This document shows positions 27,619 through 35,203 of a stretch of DNA of 64,000 nt, one piece after another (the first letter of the stretch is position 1; each line of letters starts with the position of its first letter). The position numbers were made by a program, and so were the translations under genes. The DNA comes from Streptomonospora litoralis (GTDB lineage: Bacteria > Actinomycetota > Actinomycetes > Streptosporangiales > Streptosporangiaceae): positions 2,475,101 to 2,539,100 of the forward strand of contig NZ_CP036455.1 of assembly GCF_004323735.1 (NCBI RefSeq), in the 5' to 3' direction. A model generated the notes under the pieces. It searched no databases, had not been told where the DNA came from, and saw only the letters and a list, made by a program, of their open reading frames with translations.

Positions 27619-29046
27619 ATGAGTGAGAACGATCCCGCCGTCGTCGGCGAGCCGACCACCGCCGAGGAAGAGGTCGAGGTCAAGCCCGTGGTCGCCGTGG
27701 TCGGGCGGCCCAACGTCGGCAAGTCGTCCCTGGTGAACCGTATCCTCGGGCGTCGCGAGGCCGTCGTCGAGGACGTCCCCGGCGTCACCCGCGACCGCGT
27801 CGCCTACGACGCCTCCTGGCAGGAGCGGCAGTTCACCCTGGTCGACACCGGCGGTTGGGAGACCGGGGCGAGCGGGCTGGCCAAAGTGGTCGCCCAGCAG
27901 GCCGAGTACGCCGCGCAGACCGCCGACGCCATCGTGTTCGTCGTCGACGCCACGGTGGGCATCACCGACGCCGACGCCGCGGTGGTGCGGGTGCTGCGCC
28001 GCACCAGCAAGCCCGTCGTGGTGGCCGCCAACAAGGTCGACGGCGAACGCCAGGAGGCCGACGCCCTGGAGCTGTGGAACCTCGGCGTCGGCGAGCCGTT
28101 CCCCGTCAGCGCGCTGCACGGGCGCGGCACCGGCGACATGCTCGACGCCGTGATCGCCGCGCTGCCCCAGGCGCCGAGCGAGGGCGAGGAGGAGCCCGAG
28201 TCGGCGCCGCGCCGGATCGCGCTGGTGGGGCGTCCCAACGTGGGCAAGTCCAGCCTGCTGAACCGGCTCGCCGGCGAGGACCGGGTGGTCGTGGACGCCG
28301 TCGCCGGGACCACGCGCGACGCCGTCGACGAGGTGATCGAGCTGGGCGGGCGGCCGTGGACCTTCGTCGACACCGCGGGTATCCGCCGCCGCTTCCGCGC
28401 GCTGCAGGGCGCCGATTACTACGCGACCGTGCGCACCTCGACCGCGCTGGAGCGCGCCGAGGTGGCCGTCGTACTGATGGACGTCAGCGATCCGCTGGCC
28501 GAGCAGGACATCCGCGTGGTCGAGCAGGTCGTCGAGGCGGGGCGCGCGCTGGTGCTGGCGTTCAACAAGTGGGACACGCTCGACGAGGAGCGGCGCTACT
28601 ACCTGGAGAAGGAGATCGACCGCCAGCTCTCCCGGGTGTCCTGGGCGCCGCGCGTGAACGTCTCCGCCAAGACCGGCCGCCACATGGAGCGGCTGGTGCC
28701 GGCGTTGGAGACCAGCCTGGCGGGGTGGGACACCCGCATTCCGACCGGCCGCCTGAACAGCTGGCTGAAGGAGCTGGTGGCCGCCACCCCGCCGCCGGTG
28801 CGCGGCGGCAAGCAGCCCAAGATCCTCTTCGCCACCCAGGCCGACGCCCGGCCGCCGCAGTTCGTGCTGTTCACGACGGGGTTCCTGGAGGACAACTACC
28901 GCCGCTTCATCGAGCGCCGCCTGCGCGAGGAGTTCGGCTTCGAGGGCAGTCCGATCAAGCTGACGATGCGCATTCGCGAAAAGCAGGGCAAGGGCGGCGG
29001 CCGGCGGGCCTCCCGAGGCAGCACCCGCACCGACTGGCGCCGCTGA
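27619..29046 (+). CDS. der: GTPase Der (EngA)
   Basis: A 475-residue double GTPase for 50S ribosome assembly. G domain 1 (about residues 22-190) has [13 protein letters not shown] and NKVD. G domain 2 (about 205-375) repeats [13 protein letters not shown] and NKWD. The C-terminal KH-like domain (about 380-465) includes [38 protein letters not shown] in pieces, ending in a basic tail. ATG at 27619 is preceded by GGGAGAAGAG. It is single here, with a terminator hairpin at 29199-29224. Confidence 0.97.
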   Translation: MSENDPAVVGEPTTAEEEVEVKPVVAVVGRPNVGKSSLVNRILGRREAVVEDVPGVTRDRVAYDASWQERQFTLVDTGGWETGASGLAKVVAQQAEYAAQTADAIVFVVDATVGITDADAAVVRVLRRTSKPVVVAANKVDGERQEADALELWNLGVGEPFPVSALHGRGTGDMLDAVIAALPQAPSEGEEEPESAPRRIALVGRPNVGKSSLLNRLAGEDRVVVDAVAGTTRDAVDEVIELGGRPWTFVDTAGIRRRFRALQGADYYATVRTSTALERAEVAVVLMDVSDPLAEQDIRVVEQVVEAGRALVLAFNKWDTLDEERRYYLEKEIDRQLSRVSWAPRVNVSAKTGRHMERLVPALETSLAGWDTRIPTGRLNSWLKELVAATPPPVRGGKQPKILFATQADARPPQFVLFTTGFLEDNYRRFIERRLREEFGFEGSPIKLTMRIREKQGKGGGRRASRGSTRTDWRR

Positions 29047-29082
29047 GGGCCGGTGGCCCCGTGATGCGGAACCAGGGAAGTT

Positions 29083-29120
29083 CGATGCATATGTATCGTT
29101 TTCGGGGGAAGTAAACTTCC
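29083..29120. promoter_or_regulatory. Two adjacent AT-rich palindromes, possible operator
   Basis: CGATGCATATGTATCG at 29083-29098 is palindromic except for one pair, and GGAAGTAAACTTCC at 29107-29120 is an exact palindrome. This AT-rich pocket stands out in DNA above 70% G+C and lies upstream of the flavin-dependent oxidoreductase gene. The binding factor is unknown. Confidence 0.35.
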
Positions 29121-29198
29121 ATGCCGACGTCCGGCAGGACGGCCCGCGGGGCCCTTCGCCGCACGTCAAGCCGGCCCCGGTGGAGGGGAGGGGCCGCG

Positions 29199-29224
29199 GG
29201 AGGCGCCGCCACGGCGGCGCCTCC
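29199..29224 (+). terminator. GC hairpin downstream of der
   Basis: GGAGGCGCCGCC (29199-29210) pairs with GGCGGCGCCTCC (29213-29224), leaving a minimal 2-base turn, followed by TTCGCTTCC. It is a likely intrinsic terminator for der. Confidence 0.6.
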
Positions 29225-29360
29225 TTCGCTTCCCCGGTCGGCACCCGCTTCCGCCGCTGGGGCGGCACGCCGGGCGGCGGGAGCGGGCCCGGACATGGCA
29301 GACTCGGCAGCGGCGGCGCCTGCGCGCGCATCCCGAGCACTCGGCGACGGGAGGAGTCCG

Positions 29361-30257
29361 GTGCCCGACTACGGAAATCCGCTGCGTTTCGGGGTGTTCC
29401 CCGCCCCTGACGCGGACAGGCTCGACGAGACCATGGCGACCGTGCGCGCCGCCGAGCACGGCGGACTGGACCTGGTCGGCATCCAGGACCATCCCTACCA
29501 GCGCCGCCACCTCGACGCCTGGGCGCTGATGGCCACGATCCTGGCCCGCACGGAGCGCGTCTCCGTCTTCCCCGACGTGGCCAACCTGCCGCTGCGCCCG
29601 CCCGCTGTGATGGCCGAAACCGCGGCGAGCCTGGATGTGCTCTCCGGCGGCCGCTTCGAGTTGGGTCTGGGTGCCGGAGCCTTCCGGCAGGCCGTCAGCG
29701 CGATGGGCGGTCCCTCGCGGACTCCGCCCGAGGCTGCGGGTGCGCTGGAGGAGGCGGTCGAGGTCATCCGGCTGATGTGGTGGCAGCGCAGTTCCGTGCG
29801 CTACGACGGCCGCCACTACCGCCTCGCCGGGGTGAAGCCCGGCCCGCCCCCGGCGCACGACATCGGCATCTGGCTGGGCGTGGGCGGCCCCCGCATGCTC
29901 GCCGCCGCGGGGCGCCTGGCCGACGGCTGGGTACCCTCCAGCGCCTACTTCCCGCCGGAGAAGCTGCCCGCCATGGCCGAGCGCATCGACGCCGCCGCCC
30001 GCGAGGCCGGGCGCGACCCGGCGGCCGTCCGGCGGATCTACAACGTCATGGGGACCGTCGACGGCAGCGGCGCGGGCAGCTTCCAGGGACCCGCGCACGC
30101 CTGGGTCGAGGAGTTCACCCGGCTCGCCGTCGAGGTCGGCATGGACACCTTCGTCTTCGCGCCCGACCAGGGCGGCGCCGCCCAGGTCGAGCGCTTCGCC
30201 GCGGAGATCGCCCCCGCCGTGCGTGGGGAGGTCGCCCGTCTGCGGGGTAGTGGGTAG
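29361..30257 (+). CDS. LLM-class flavin-dependent oxidoreductase
   Basis: A 298-residue luciferase-like TIM-barrel protein using FMN or F420. Family features: the LRFGVFPAPDADR first strand, GLDLVGIQDHPYQRRHLDAWALMA, RPPAVMAETAASLDVLSGGRFELGLGAGAF and the phosphate-binding GVGGPRMLAAAGRLADGWVP. The substrate is not predictable. GTG at 29361 follows GAGGAG. The 80-codon upstream extension is Ala/Arg low-complexity sequence overlapping the terminator and is rejected. Confidence 0.9.
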   Translation: MPDYGNPLRFGVFPAPDADRLDETMATVRAAEHGGLDLVGIQDHPYQRRHLDAWALMATILARTERVSVFPDVANLPLRPPAVMAETAASLDVLSGGRFELGLGAGAFRQAVSAMGGPSRTPPEAAGALEEAVEVIRLMWWQRSSVRYDGRHYRLAGVKPGPPPAHDIGIWLGVGGPRMLAAAGRLADGWVPSSAYFPPEKLPAMAERIDAAAREAGRDPAAVRRIYNVMGTVDGSGAGSFQGPAHAWVEEFTRLAVEVGMDTFVFAPDQGGAAQVERFAAEIAPAVRGEVARLRGSG

Positions 30258-30327
30258 CGGCAGGCGATACCGGCCGCGGGGAAGGCGACGCCCGCCCCGC
30301 ATTCGTCCCGGACTCCAGGAGGCAGCC

Positions 30328-30627
30328 ATGGACATCGAAGTCGCCGACGCACCCGAGCGCAACCGCTACGAGGCCCGGACCGGCGACGGTGCCGGTGTCG
30401 CGGGCTACGTCGACTACCGAATGGCCGACGGCCGCGCGGTGCTCACCCACACCGAGGTCGACTCCGCCTACGAAGGGCAGGGCGTCGGCGGCGCGCTGGT
30501 CCGCGGCGCGCTCGACGACGTCCGCGATCGGGGCCTGTCGGTCGATCCGGTCTGCCCCTTCGTCAAGGGATGGATCGACCGCCACCCCGACTATGCGGAC
30601 CTGGTCGACGAGAGCCGCTCCGGATAG
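30328..30627 (+). CDS. Small GNAT-like N-acetyltransferase (YjdJ type)
   Basis: A 99-residue protein of the short GNAT group. The acetyl-CoA loop is EGQGVGGALVRGALDDVR (about residues 51-68), and VDPVCPFVKGWIDRHPDYADLV matches the conserved C-terminus of the group. These proteins are uncharacterised in detail. ATG at 30328 follows AGGAGG at 30317-30322 exactly. It stands 70 bases after the oxidoreductase and may share its transcript. Confidence 0.88.
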   Translation: MDIEVADAPERNRYEARTGDGAGVAGYVDYRMADGRAVLTHTEVDSAYEGQGVGGALVRGALDDVRDRGLSVDPVCPFVKGWIDRHPDYADLVDESRSG

Positions 30628-30698
30628 GCGGCCGACTGAGGTGCGCCCGGACGGGGGCGCCGCCGGGGCGCCCCCGCGGGCGTGGCACGACCGCCCCC

Positions 30699-31000
30699 AT
30701 GCCCCCGAAACCCGCGCTGCAGCGCACCGCCGTCCTCGCCCTGCACTGGCAGGTGAACACCGTCCGACCCGAAGGCTTCTTCGGCGACCTGCTCAGCACC
30801 CCTGTGCGCCGCAGCGGCGCCGTGCACCGTGCTGCCCGCTTCCACGCCGCGGCCCGGGCCGCGGGCGCTCCGGTCGTCTTCACCCGATTCACCGTTCCCG
30901 AGGGCGAGGGCGACCTGGCCCGCAACACGGCGTTCATGGAGGCCGTCGGCCGCGCCCAGGAGCGGTTCCGCTCCGATGCCCCGGGAGCCGCGCTGATCGG
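30699..31000 (+). pseudogene. Isochorismatase-family cysteine hydrolase, N-terminal remnant
   Basis: The first 100 codons read as an isochorismatase-like hydrolase (TAVLALHWQVNTVRPEGFFGDLL, AARFHAAARAAGAPVVFTRFTVPEGEG, AFMEAVGRAQERF, PGAALIG). The first aspartate of the usual triad position is replaced by His in the LALHWQV strand, as in some subfamilies. Similarity stops near base 31000, where an IS605-like left end begins. The part with the catalytic cysteine is absent from the window. The gene is dead through insertion plus deletion. Confidence 0.75.
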
Positions 31001-31015
31001 GGTCTCGCGGTGCAG

Positions 31016-31038
31016 ACCCCCGACGTCAGTCGTGGGGT
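31016..31038 (+). repeat. IS605-type left-end stem-loop with single-base bulge
   Basis: ACCCCCGAC at 31016-31024 pairs with 31029-31038 around a GTCA loop, with T31033 left as a one-base bulge. Imperfect subterminal hairpins of this size are the sites that Y1 transposases recognise in the IS200/IS605 family. Confidence 0.5.
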
Positions 31039-31131
31039 TAACCGCTTCTATCGAACTCATTTACGATAAACTGAATCGGGTCACGGTCTGCGTGGCAGAC
31101 CGGACGGACTGTCGAGAGGGGAGGTGTTCCC

Positions 31132-31845
31132 ATGCTGACAGGGCGAAAGTACCGGCTCGCACTGACCGATGAGCAGGCCGCGATGTGCGCCGAGTTCGGC
31201 AGCATCTGCCGGGCGGTATGGAACACCGCCCTGGACCAGCGCCGGCAGTACGTCGACCGCTACACCCGCGGCCGACCGGGACCGTTCTGCGGCTACCACC
31301 TCCAGGCACGCGAGCTCGCCGAGGCCAAGTAGGACGAGGCATGGCTGGCGGCGGCTCCGTCCCACATCCTCCAGCAGACCTTGAAGGATCTGGACCGGGC
31401 CTGCCGCGAGCACGGCACCTTCCGTGTGCGGTGGCGGGCCAAGCACCGGTGGCGGCCCTCGTTCCGGTTCCCCGACGCCCAGCAGATCCGGGTCGAGAAT
31501 CTGAACCGCAGGTGGGGCCGGGTCAAACTGGCCAAGCTCGGATGGGTGCGGTTGCGCATGTCCCGCGCCCTGGGCGGGACCGTCCGCTCGGCCACCGTTT
31601 CCTCTCAGGGCGGCCACTGGTGCGTGTCCTTCCTCGTCGAGGACGGGCACTCCACTCCGGAGGCCCACGCCGCCCCCGACAGCGCGATCGGGGTGGACCG
31701 CGGTGTGGCCGTGGCCGCCACCACATCTGAGGGTGACTTCCACGACCGCAGGTTCGCCACTCCGGGCGAGGCGGCCCGCGCCCGGCGGTTGCAGCAGAAG
31801 CTCTCCCGCCAGAAGAAGGGCGGTACCAACCGGGCCGGGGCGGGC
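31132..31845 (+). pseudogene. tnpB-like RNA-guided nuclease gene, interrupted and truncated
   Basis: The frame starts at ATG 31132 (LTGRKYRLALTDEQAAMCAEFG, IS1341/TnpB N-terminus) with GGGGAGG upstream. It meets an amber stop at 31330-31332 and continues in the same frame to about 31845. After the stop the sequence still reads as TnpB: the LKDLDRACREHGTF helix, RVRWRAKHRWRPSFRFPD, KLAKLGWVRLRMSR and the first RuvC aspartate in IGVDRGVAVAATT. It ends in LQQKLSRQKKGGTNRAG. The RuvC-II glutamate, the zinc ribbon and RuvC-III are missing, so it cannot be an active nuclease. Confidence 0.8.
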
Positions 31846-31876
31846 CGCGCGACCGCGGCCGCTCCCCGCCCGCGGA

Positions 31877-32563
31877 TCAGGCCCGGCCCTCCGCGGCCCC
31901 GACCGCCAGCAGTTCGCCGAGCGCGGCCAGCTCCGCCCGGTGCGGCGCGCGGGCCGACGGCAGCGCTCCCGGCGCCAGCAGCAGGCGGCAGCCCGCCCGT
32001 TCTGCTGCCAGGGCGCCGCTGGGGGAGTCCTCCACCGCCCACGCCTCGTGGGCCTCCACCGCCAGCAGCCGGGCGGCCAGCAGGTAGGGCTCGGGGTCGG
32101 GTTTGCGCCGGGTGACGTCCTCGGCGGTCACCACCGCGTCGAAGGAGTCGCGGCCCAGCGCCTGCAGCGATATCTCCGCGACCCGCCGCGGCGAGGAGGT
32201 GACCAGCGCCTGGGGGATCCCGGCCGCCCGCAGCTCCAGCACGGCCTCCAGCGCGCCTGCGAGCACGGGCACACCGGCCTCCAGCAATCCGGCGACCCGT
32301 GCGACGATGCGGTCGCGCAGCGCCTCCAGTTCGGCGTCGGTGGCCGCGGTGCCGGTGTGGCGGGCGAGCAGCCGCATGGTCGTCCGGTCGTCGGTGCCGG
32401 TGATGGCCTCGCGGACCTCCGCGTCCAGCGGCCGGCCCAGCTCCGCGGCCACCTCGTCGAGGGCCAGCCCCCACAGCGGCTCGGAGTCCACCAGAGTGCC
32501 GTCCATGTCCCACAGCACCGCCCGCGGCACCGGGTCTCGGGTCGTCTCGGACGTCAACGCCAT
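31877..32563 (-). CDS. HAD-family hydrolase, beta-phosphoglucomutase-like
   Basis: A 228-residue HAD superfamily phosphatase (subfamily IA). Motif I is LWDMDGTLVDSEP with both catalytic aspartates. Motif II is LVTSSPRRVAE, motif III the lysine in TRRKPDPEPYLLAA and motif IV VEDSPSGALAA. A helical cap lies between motifs I and II, as in phosphosugar phosphatases. ATG at 32563 follows GGGAGAGGC. The stop at 31877 lies 32 bases from the IS remnant, so the 3' end survived the deletion intact. Confidence 0.92.
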   Translation of the reverse strand: MALTSETTRDPVPRAVLWDMDGTLVDSEPLWGLALDEVAAELGRPLDAEVREAITGTDDRTTMRLLARHTGTAATDAELEALRDRIVARVAGLLEAGVPVLAGALEAVLELRAAGIPQALVTSSPRRVAEISLQALGRDSFDAVVTAEDVTRRKPDPEPYLLAARLLAVEAHEAWAVEDSPSGALAAERAGCRLLLAPGALPSARAPHRAELAALGELLAVGAAEGRA

Positions 32564-32993
32564 GCCTCTCCCATCATCCCACCGATTGCGCGGAACGCGC
32601 CGCGCGCGGCGCCGGCCCGCCGGCCCGGGCGCCTCCACCAGCATCCCAGCCGCCGCCGCGGACCCGACGACCGCCTCCCGGCGCCGCGGGTGAGCGGAAG
32701 GGCGCCGGCTGCCGGGCGCGTACTACGGGCGGGGCGCGCGTCGCGGCGCCGCCCTGCAGAATAGGGCCCGGGGCGCACCGCTGCGGCGCGTGGTGCGGTG
32801 GTGCGGTTGTGCGCCCCGGTGAGCGGGCGACGGGTTCTTCGGCGCCCCTGGGCGGTGAAGCCGGAATAGCCGAAAAGCGAGGGGCAACAAAGGTAAAGTT
32901 CTGCCTCTGTTTGGATTCCCCTGCGTTATTTCCTATAGTGGATACCGACGATGCGAATCCGCCAGCGCTGTTTGAGAAGATCGAGGTAACGTC
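32564..32993 (+). other. Divergent promoter region of the HAD and lsr2 genes
   Basis: About 430 bases without a supported gene. The lsr2-proximal 120 bases are AT-rich and contain the promoter at 32911-32939. The distal part is GC-rich and featureless. Confidence 0.5.
32911..32939 (+). promoter_or_regulatory. Strong predicted promoter for lsr2
   Basis: TTGGAT (32911-32916) and TATAGT (32934-32939) are separated by 17 bases, the best match to a housekeeping sigma promoter in the window. The start point would be near 32946, leaving a leader of about 48 bases with GAGG before the ATG. The AT-rich surroundings would also suit autoregulation by Lsr2. Confidence 0.65.
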
Positions 32994-33326
32994 ATGTCTC
33001 GGAAGGTTGAGGTCCTGCTCGTCGACGACCTGGACGGCGGAACCGCCGACGAGTCCGTCGAGTTCGGCATCGACGGGAAGAGCTACCAGATCGATCTCAG
33101 TTCCGCCAACGCGGAACAGCTCCGTGAGGCCCTGTCGCCGTATTTGAGCGGGGCGCGCAAGATCTCGCAGACCAGCCGGAAGATCCAGGGGCGCAAGAAA
33201 AGCGCTGGAAGCGGCCGGCGGGCAGCGGAGATCCGCTCCTGGGCGAAGCAGGCAGGCAAGTCGGTAAACGACCGCGGACGTATTCCCGCCGAGATCGTCG
33301 CTGAATATGAGGCCGCTCACCGCTGA
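32994..33326 (+). CDS. lsr2: Lsr2 nucleoid-associated xenogeneic silencer
   Basis: A 110-residue Lsr2. The N-terminal dimerisation region reads VEVLLVDDLDGGTADESVEFGIDGKSYQIDLS. A basic linker follows (SRKIQGRKKSAGSGRRAA). The C-terminal AT-hook-like domain has IRSWAKQAGKSVNDRGRIPAEIV with the RGR minor-groove motif. Lsr2 binds AT-rich DNA and silences acquired genes. It may act on AT-rich islands such as the immunity gene at 4180-4683. Confidence 0.96.
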   Translation: MSRKVEVLLVDDLDGGTADESVEFGIDGKSYQIDLSSANAEQLREALSPYLSGARKISQTSRKIQGRKKSAGSGRRAAEIRSWAKQAGKSVNDRGRIPAEIVAEYEAAHR

Positions 33327-33376
33327 TACCGAAAAGTCCGCTCACTCTGCGAGCGGCCGCGATGACGCGAAGTCTC

Positions 33377-33402
33377 CGGAGGCGGGCCAGGGCCCGCCTC
33401 CG
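33377..33402. terminator. Bidirectional terminator between lsr2 and the DUF574 methyltransferase
   Basis: CGGAGGCGGGCC (33377-33388) pairs with GGCCCGCCTCCG (33391-33402) and the flanks AAGT/ACTT extend the stem. TTCTTTC follows on the plus side. It separates two convergent genes. Confidence 0.7.
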
Positions 33403-33409
33403 ACTTCTT

Positions 33410-34240
33410 TCAGTTGTTCTTGAGGCCGATTCCGGCCATCCCGAGTTGCTCGCCGGGGGCGAGGTTGTCGGCGCCGACCGGTTCGTCGGGGCGCCACAGC
33501 GCCGTATAGGTGACACCGGGTTCGAGGAGGCGGAAATCACCGAAGTGGTACTCGATCTCCTCGGGCGTGCGCGCCCATCCCTCCTCGAGGTTCTCCCGGG
33601 TGATCCGCGCCAGTTCCTGCTGGGCCGGCAGTCCGGTGTCCACCAGCGAGGTCAGAAAGAGGTGGCTGCCCGGTGCCAGGGCGTCGCGGTATGCGGTGAC
33701 CACATCGTCGGCGACGTCGGGGGAGAGGTAGTGCAGCATGCCCACGAGCATCAGCGCGACGGGGCGGTCGAAGTCCAGCAGTCGGCGGGCCTCGGCGTGG
33801 CCCAGCACCGCAGCGGGTTCGCGCACGTCCGCGGTGAAGACACCGGTGCGCTCGTTCTCCGCGAGGATCGCCTGCCCGTGCACCGTGACCAGCGGATCGA
33901 CGTCGACGTAGACCACCCGGGCGTCGGGGTTGTGCGCCTGTGCGACTTCGTGGGTGTTCTGCACGGTCGGCAGCCCGCTGCCGAGGTCGAGGAACTGGTC
34001 GACACCGGCCTCGGCCGCCAGATGGCGCACGCCGCGCACCAGGACCTTGCGGTTCTCCAGCGCCGACTCCTTGAGCCCGGGGATGTTCTCGGTCGCGAAC
34101 TGCGCAAGCTGCCGGTCCGCCGCGTAGTTGTCCTTGCCGCCCAGCAGCGCGTCGTAGGCGCGCGCGATGGTCGGCCTGCTGAAGTCCATGCTGGGCGGCG
34201 GCCACCCGGTGTTCGGCGGTCCGCCTCGGTCTTCGGTCAT
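33410..34240 (-). CDS. SAM-dependent methyltransferase, DUF574 family
   Basis: A 276-residue protein of the DUF574 (Methyltransf_19) family, abundant in actinomycetes and of unknown substrate. Signature parts: STARAYDALLGGKDNYAADR-like start (here PTIARAYDALLGGKDNY), FLDLGSGLPTVQNTHEVAQ as the SAM-binding loop, VVYVDVDPLV with the acidic ribose contact, and PVALMLVGMLHYLSPD. ATG at 34240. It is convergent with lsr2 and ends at the shared terminator. Confidence 0.92.
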   Translation of the reverse strand: MTEDRGGPPNTGWPPPSMDFSRPTIARAYDALLGGKDNYAADRQLAQFATENIPGLKESALENRKVLVRGVRHLAAEAGVDQFLDLGSGLPTVQNTHEVAQAHNPDARVVYVDVDPLVTVHGQAILAENERTGVFTADVREPAAVLGHAEARRLLDFDRPVALMLVGMLHYLSPDVADDVVTAYRDALAPGSHLFLTSLVDTGLPAQQELARITRENLEEGWARTPEEIEYHFGDFRLLEPGVTYTALWRPDEPVGADNLAPGEQLGMAGIGLKNN

Positions 34241-34364
34241 GGTTGTGATCCTCGTGCCGGTGTCGGAGGAAGGGAATGCCGGTCATCGTAGGCCGGTGCG
34301 GGCGGATTCGCTCCTGGGGGCGGGAACGCGGGATCCGCGCCCTGCGGCCGGTCTCTGCGACCGC

Positions 34365-34946
34365 TCAGGCCGAGCGCGGCGGCAGCGGCAGCGGAAGAGC
34401 GGGCAGGCCGTCGATGCTCGCGCCGTTGAACTCCTTCGCGGCGCAGTAGTCGCGGAACTCGGCGTCGGACTTGCGGCCGAAGTGCTCGGCGTGCAGCGTG
34501 CGGTCCTCGCGGTGGTCCATCAGCGGCACCGCGAACCCGCAGCTGTCGCTGATCCGGTCGGCCTCGACCACGACGACGGCGCGCACGCCCGGACCGTCGG
34601 CGTCGTCGAACGCCGCGGCGAACTCGGCGAACTCCGGGTCGTCGCGGAAGACGGGGCGCCCGCGCCCGTGCACCCGCAGCACCTTGGGCGGGCCCGCGAA
34701 CGCGCACCACATCAGCGTGATGCGGCCGTTCTCGCGCAGGTGGGCCAGTGTTTCGGCGTGGCTGCCGCCGAAGTCCAGGTAGGCCAGCGTGTGCTCGTCG
34801 AGCACGGCCAGCGTGCCGGAGCGGCCCTTGGGGGAGAGGTTGACGTGTCCGCTTCCGGACAGCGGCGCCGTGGCGACGAAGAACACCGGTTGCTCGTCGA
34901 TGAAGCGCCGCAGCCGTTCACCGATCCGGTCGTAGACCTTGCCCAT
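34365..34946 (-). CDS. Pyridoxamine 5'-phosphate oxidase-like flavoprotein
   Basis: A 193-residue split-barrel protein of the PNPOx-like superfamily. Features: QPVFFVATAPLSGSGHVNLSPKG near the N-terminus, LAYLDFGGSHAETLAHLRENGRITLMWCAF for flavin phosphate contact and KVLRVHGRGRPV. Members bind FMN or F420 and reduce various small molecules. The C-terminal extension (HAEHFGRKSDAEFRDYCAAKEFNGASIDGLPAL in parts) is typical of this subgroup. ATG at 34946 follows GGAGGCGGG. Confidence 0.9.
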   Translation of the reverse strand: MGKVYDRIGERLRRFIDEQPVFFVATAPLSGSGHVNLSPKGRSGTLAVLDEHTLAYLDFGGSHAETLAHLRENGRITLMWCAFAGPPKVLRVHGRGRPVFRDDPEFAEFAAAFDDADGPGVRAVVVVEADRISDSCGFAVPLMDHREDRTLHAEHFGRKSDAEFRDYCAAKEFNGASIDGLPALPLPLPPRSA

Positions 34947-35203
34947 CCCGCCTCCGGTTTCTCACTATTCGAGATAGCTGTCTCGTTTAGTAGGAAGCCT
35001 AGAAACCGTGCGGGACGGCGGCAAGCCGATTCCGGCGGGATCCGGCAGCGGTGAAGTGTCGGTGAATTCCGCCGCGCGGCAGGACACCCGGGTGGACAGC
35101 CGCCGCGCTGACGCCAACACTTGGTTTCCCGTCGCCGGGGCGCCGGGCCGCGCGGCGCACCCCGGCGTCCGCGCACGAAGGAACAGGAGCATAAAGGGCC
35201 CCG

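Larger units (their letters stand above)
29047..29360 (+). other. Intergenic region between der and the flavin-dependent oxidoreductase
   Basis: It holds an AT-rich pair of small palindromes (29083-29120) and a strong GC hairpin (29199-29224). The long frame that opens at 29121 is the low-complexity 5' extension of the next gene. No separate gene is supported. Confidence 0.45.
31000..31845 (+). mobile_element. Decayed IS605/IS1341-type element, left end and truncated tnpB
   Basis: A left-end subterminal hairpin (31016-31038), a second hairpin (31084-31091 with 31095-31102) and a broken tnpB-like frame form the left part of a tnpB-only IS605-family element. The right end and the rest of tnpB are gone, with the HAD gene's 3' end following at once. 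No tnpA (Y1 transposase) is present. The exact left boundary is inferred from where hydrolase similarity stops. Confidence 0.65.

Noticed and set aside
29121-29360. 80-codon N-terminal extension of the flavin-dependent oxidoreductase
   Set aside because: Low-complexity Ala/Arg/Gly sequence that includes the der terminator hairpin. GTG 29361 has a GAGGAG site and matches the family start.
31132-31845. Active TnpB nuclease
   Set aside because: An in-frame amber at 31330 and loss of RuvC-II, zinc ribbon and RuvC-III make it non-functional, unless readthrough and an unseen partner are assumed.
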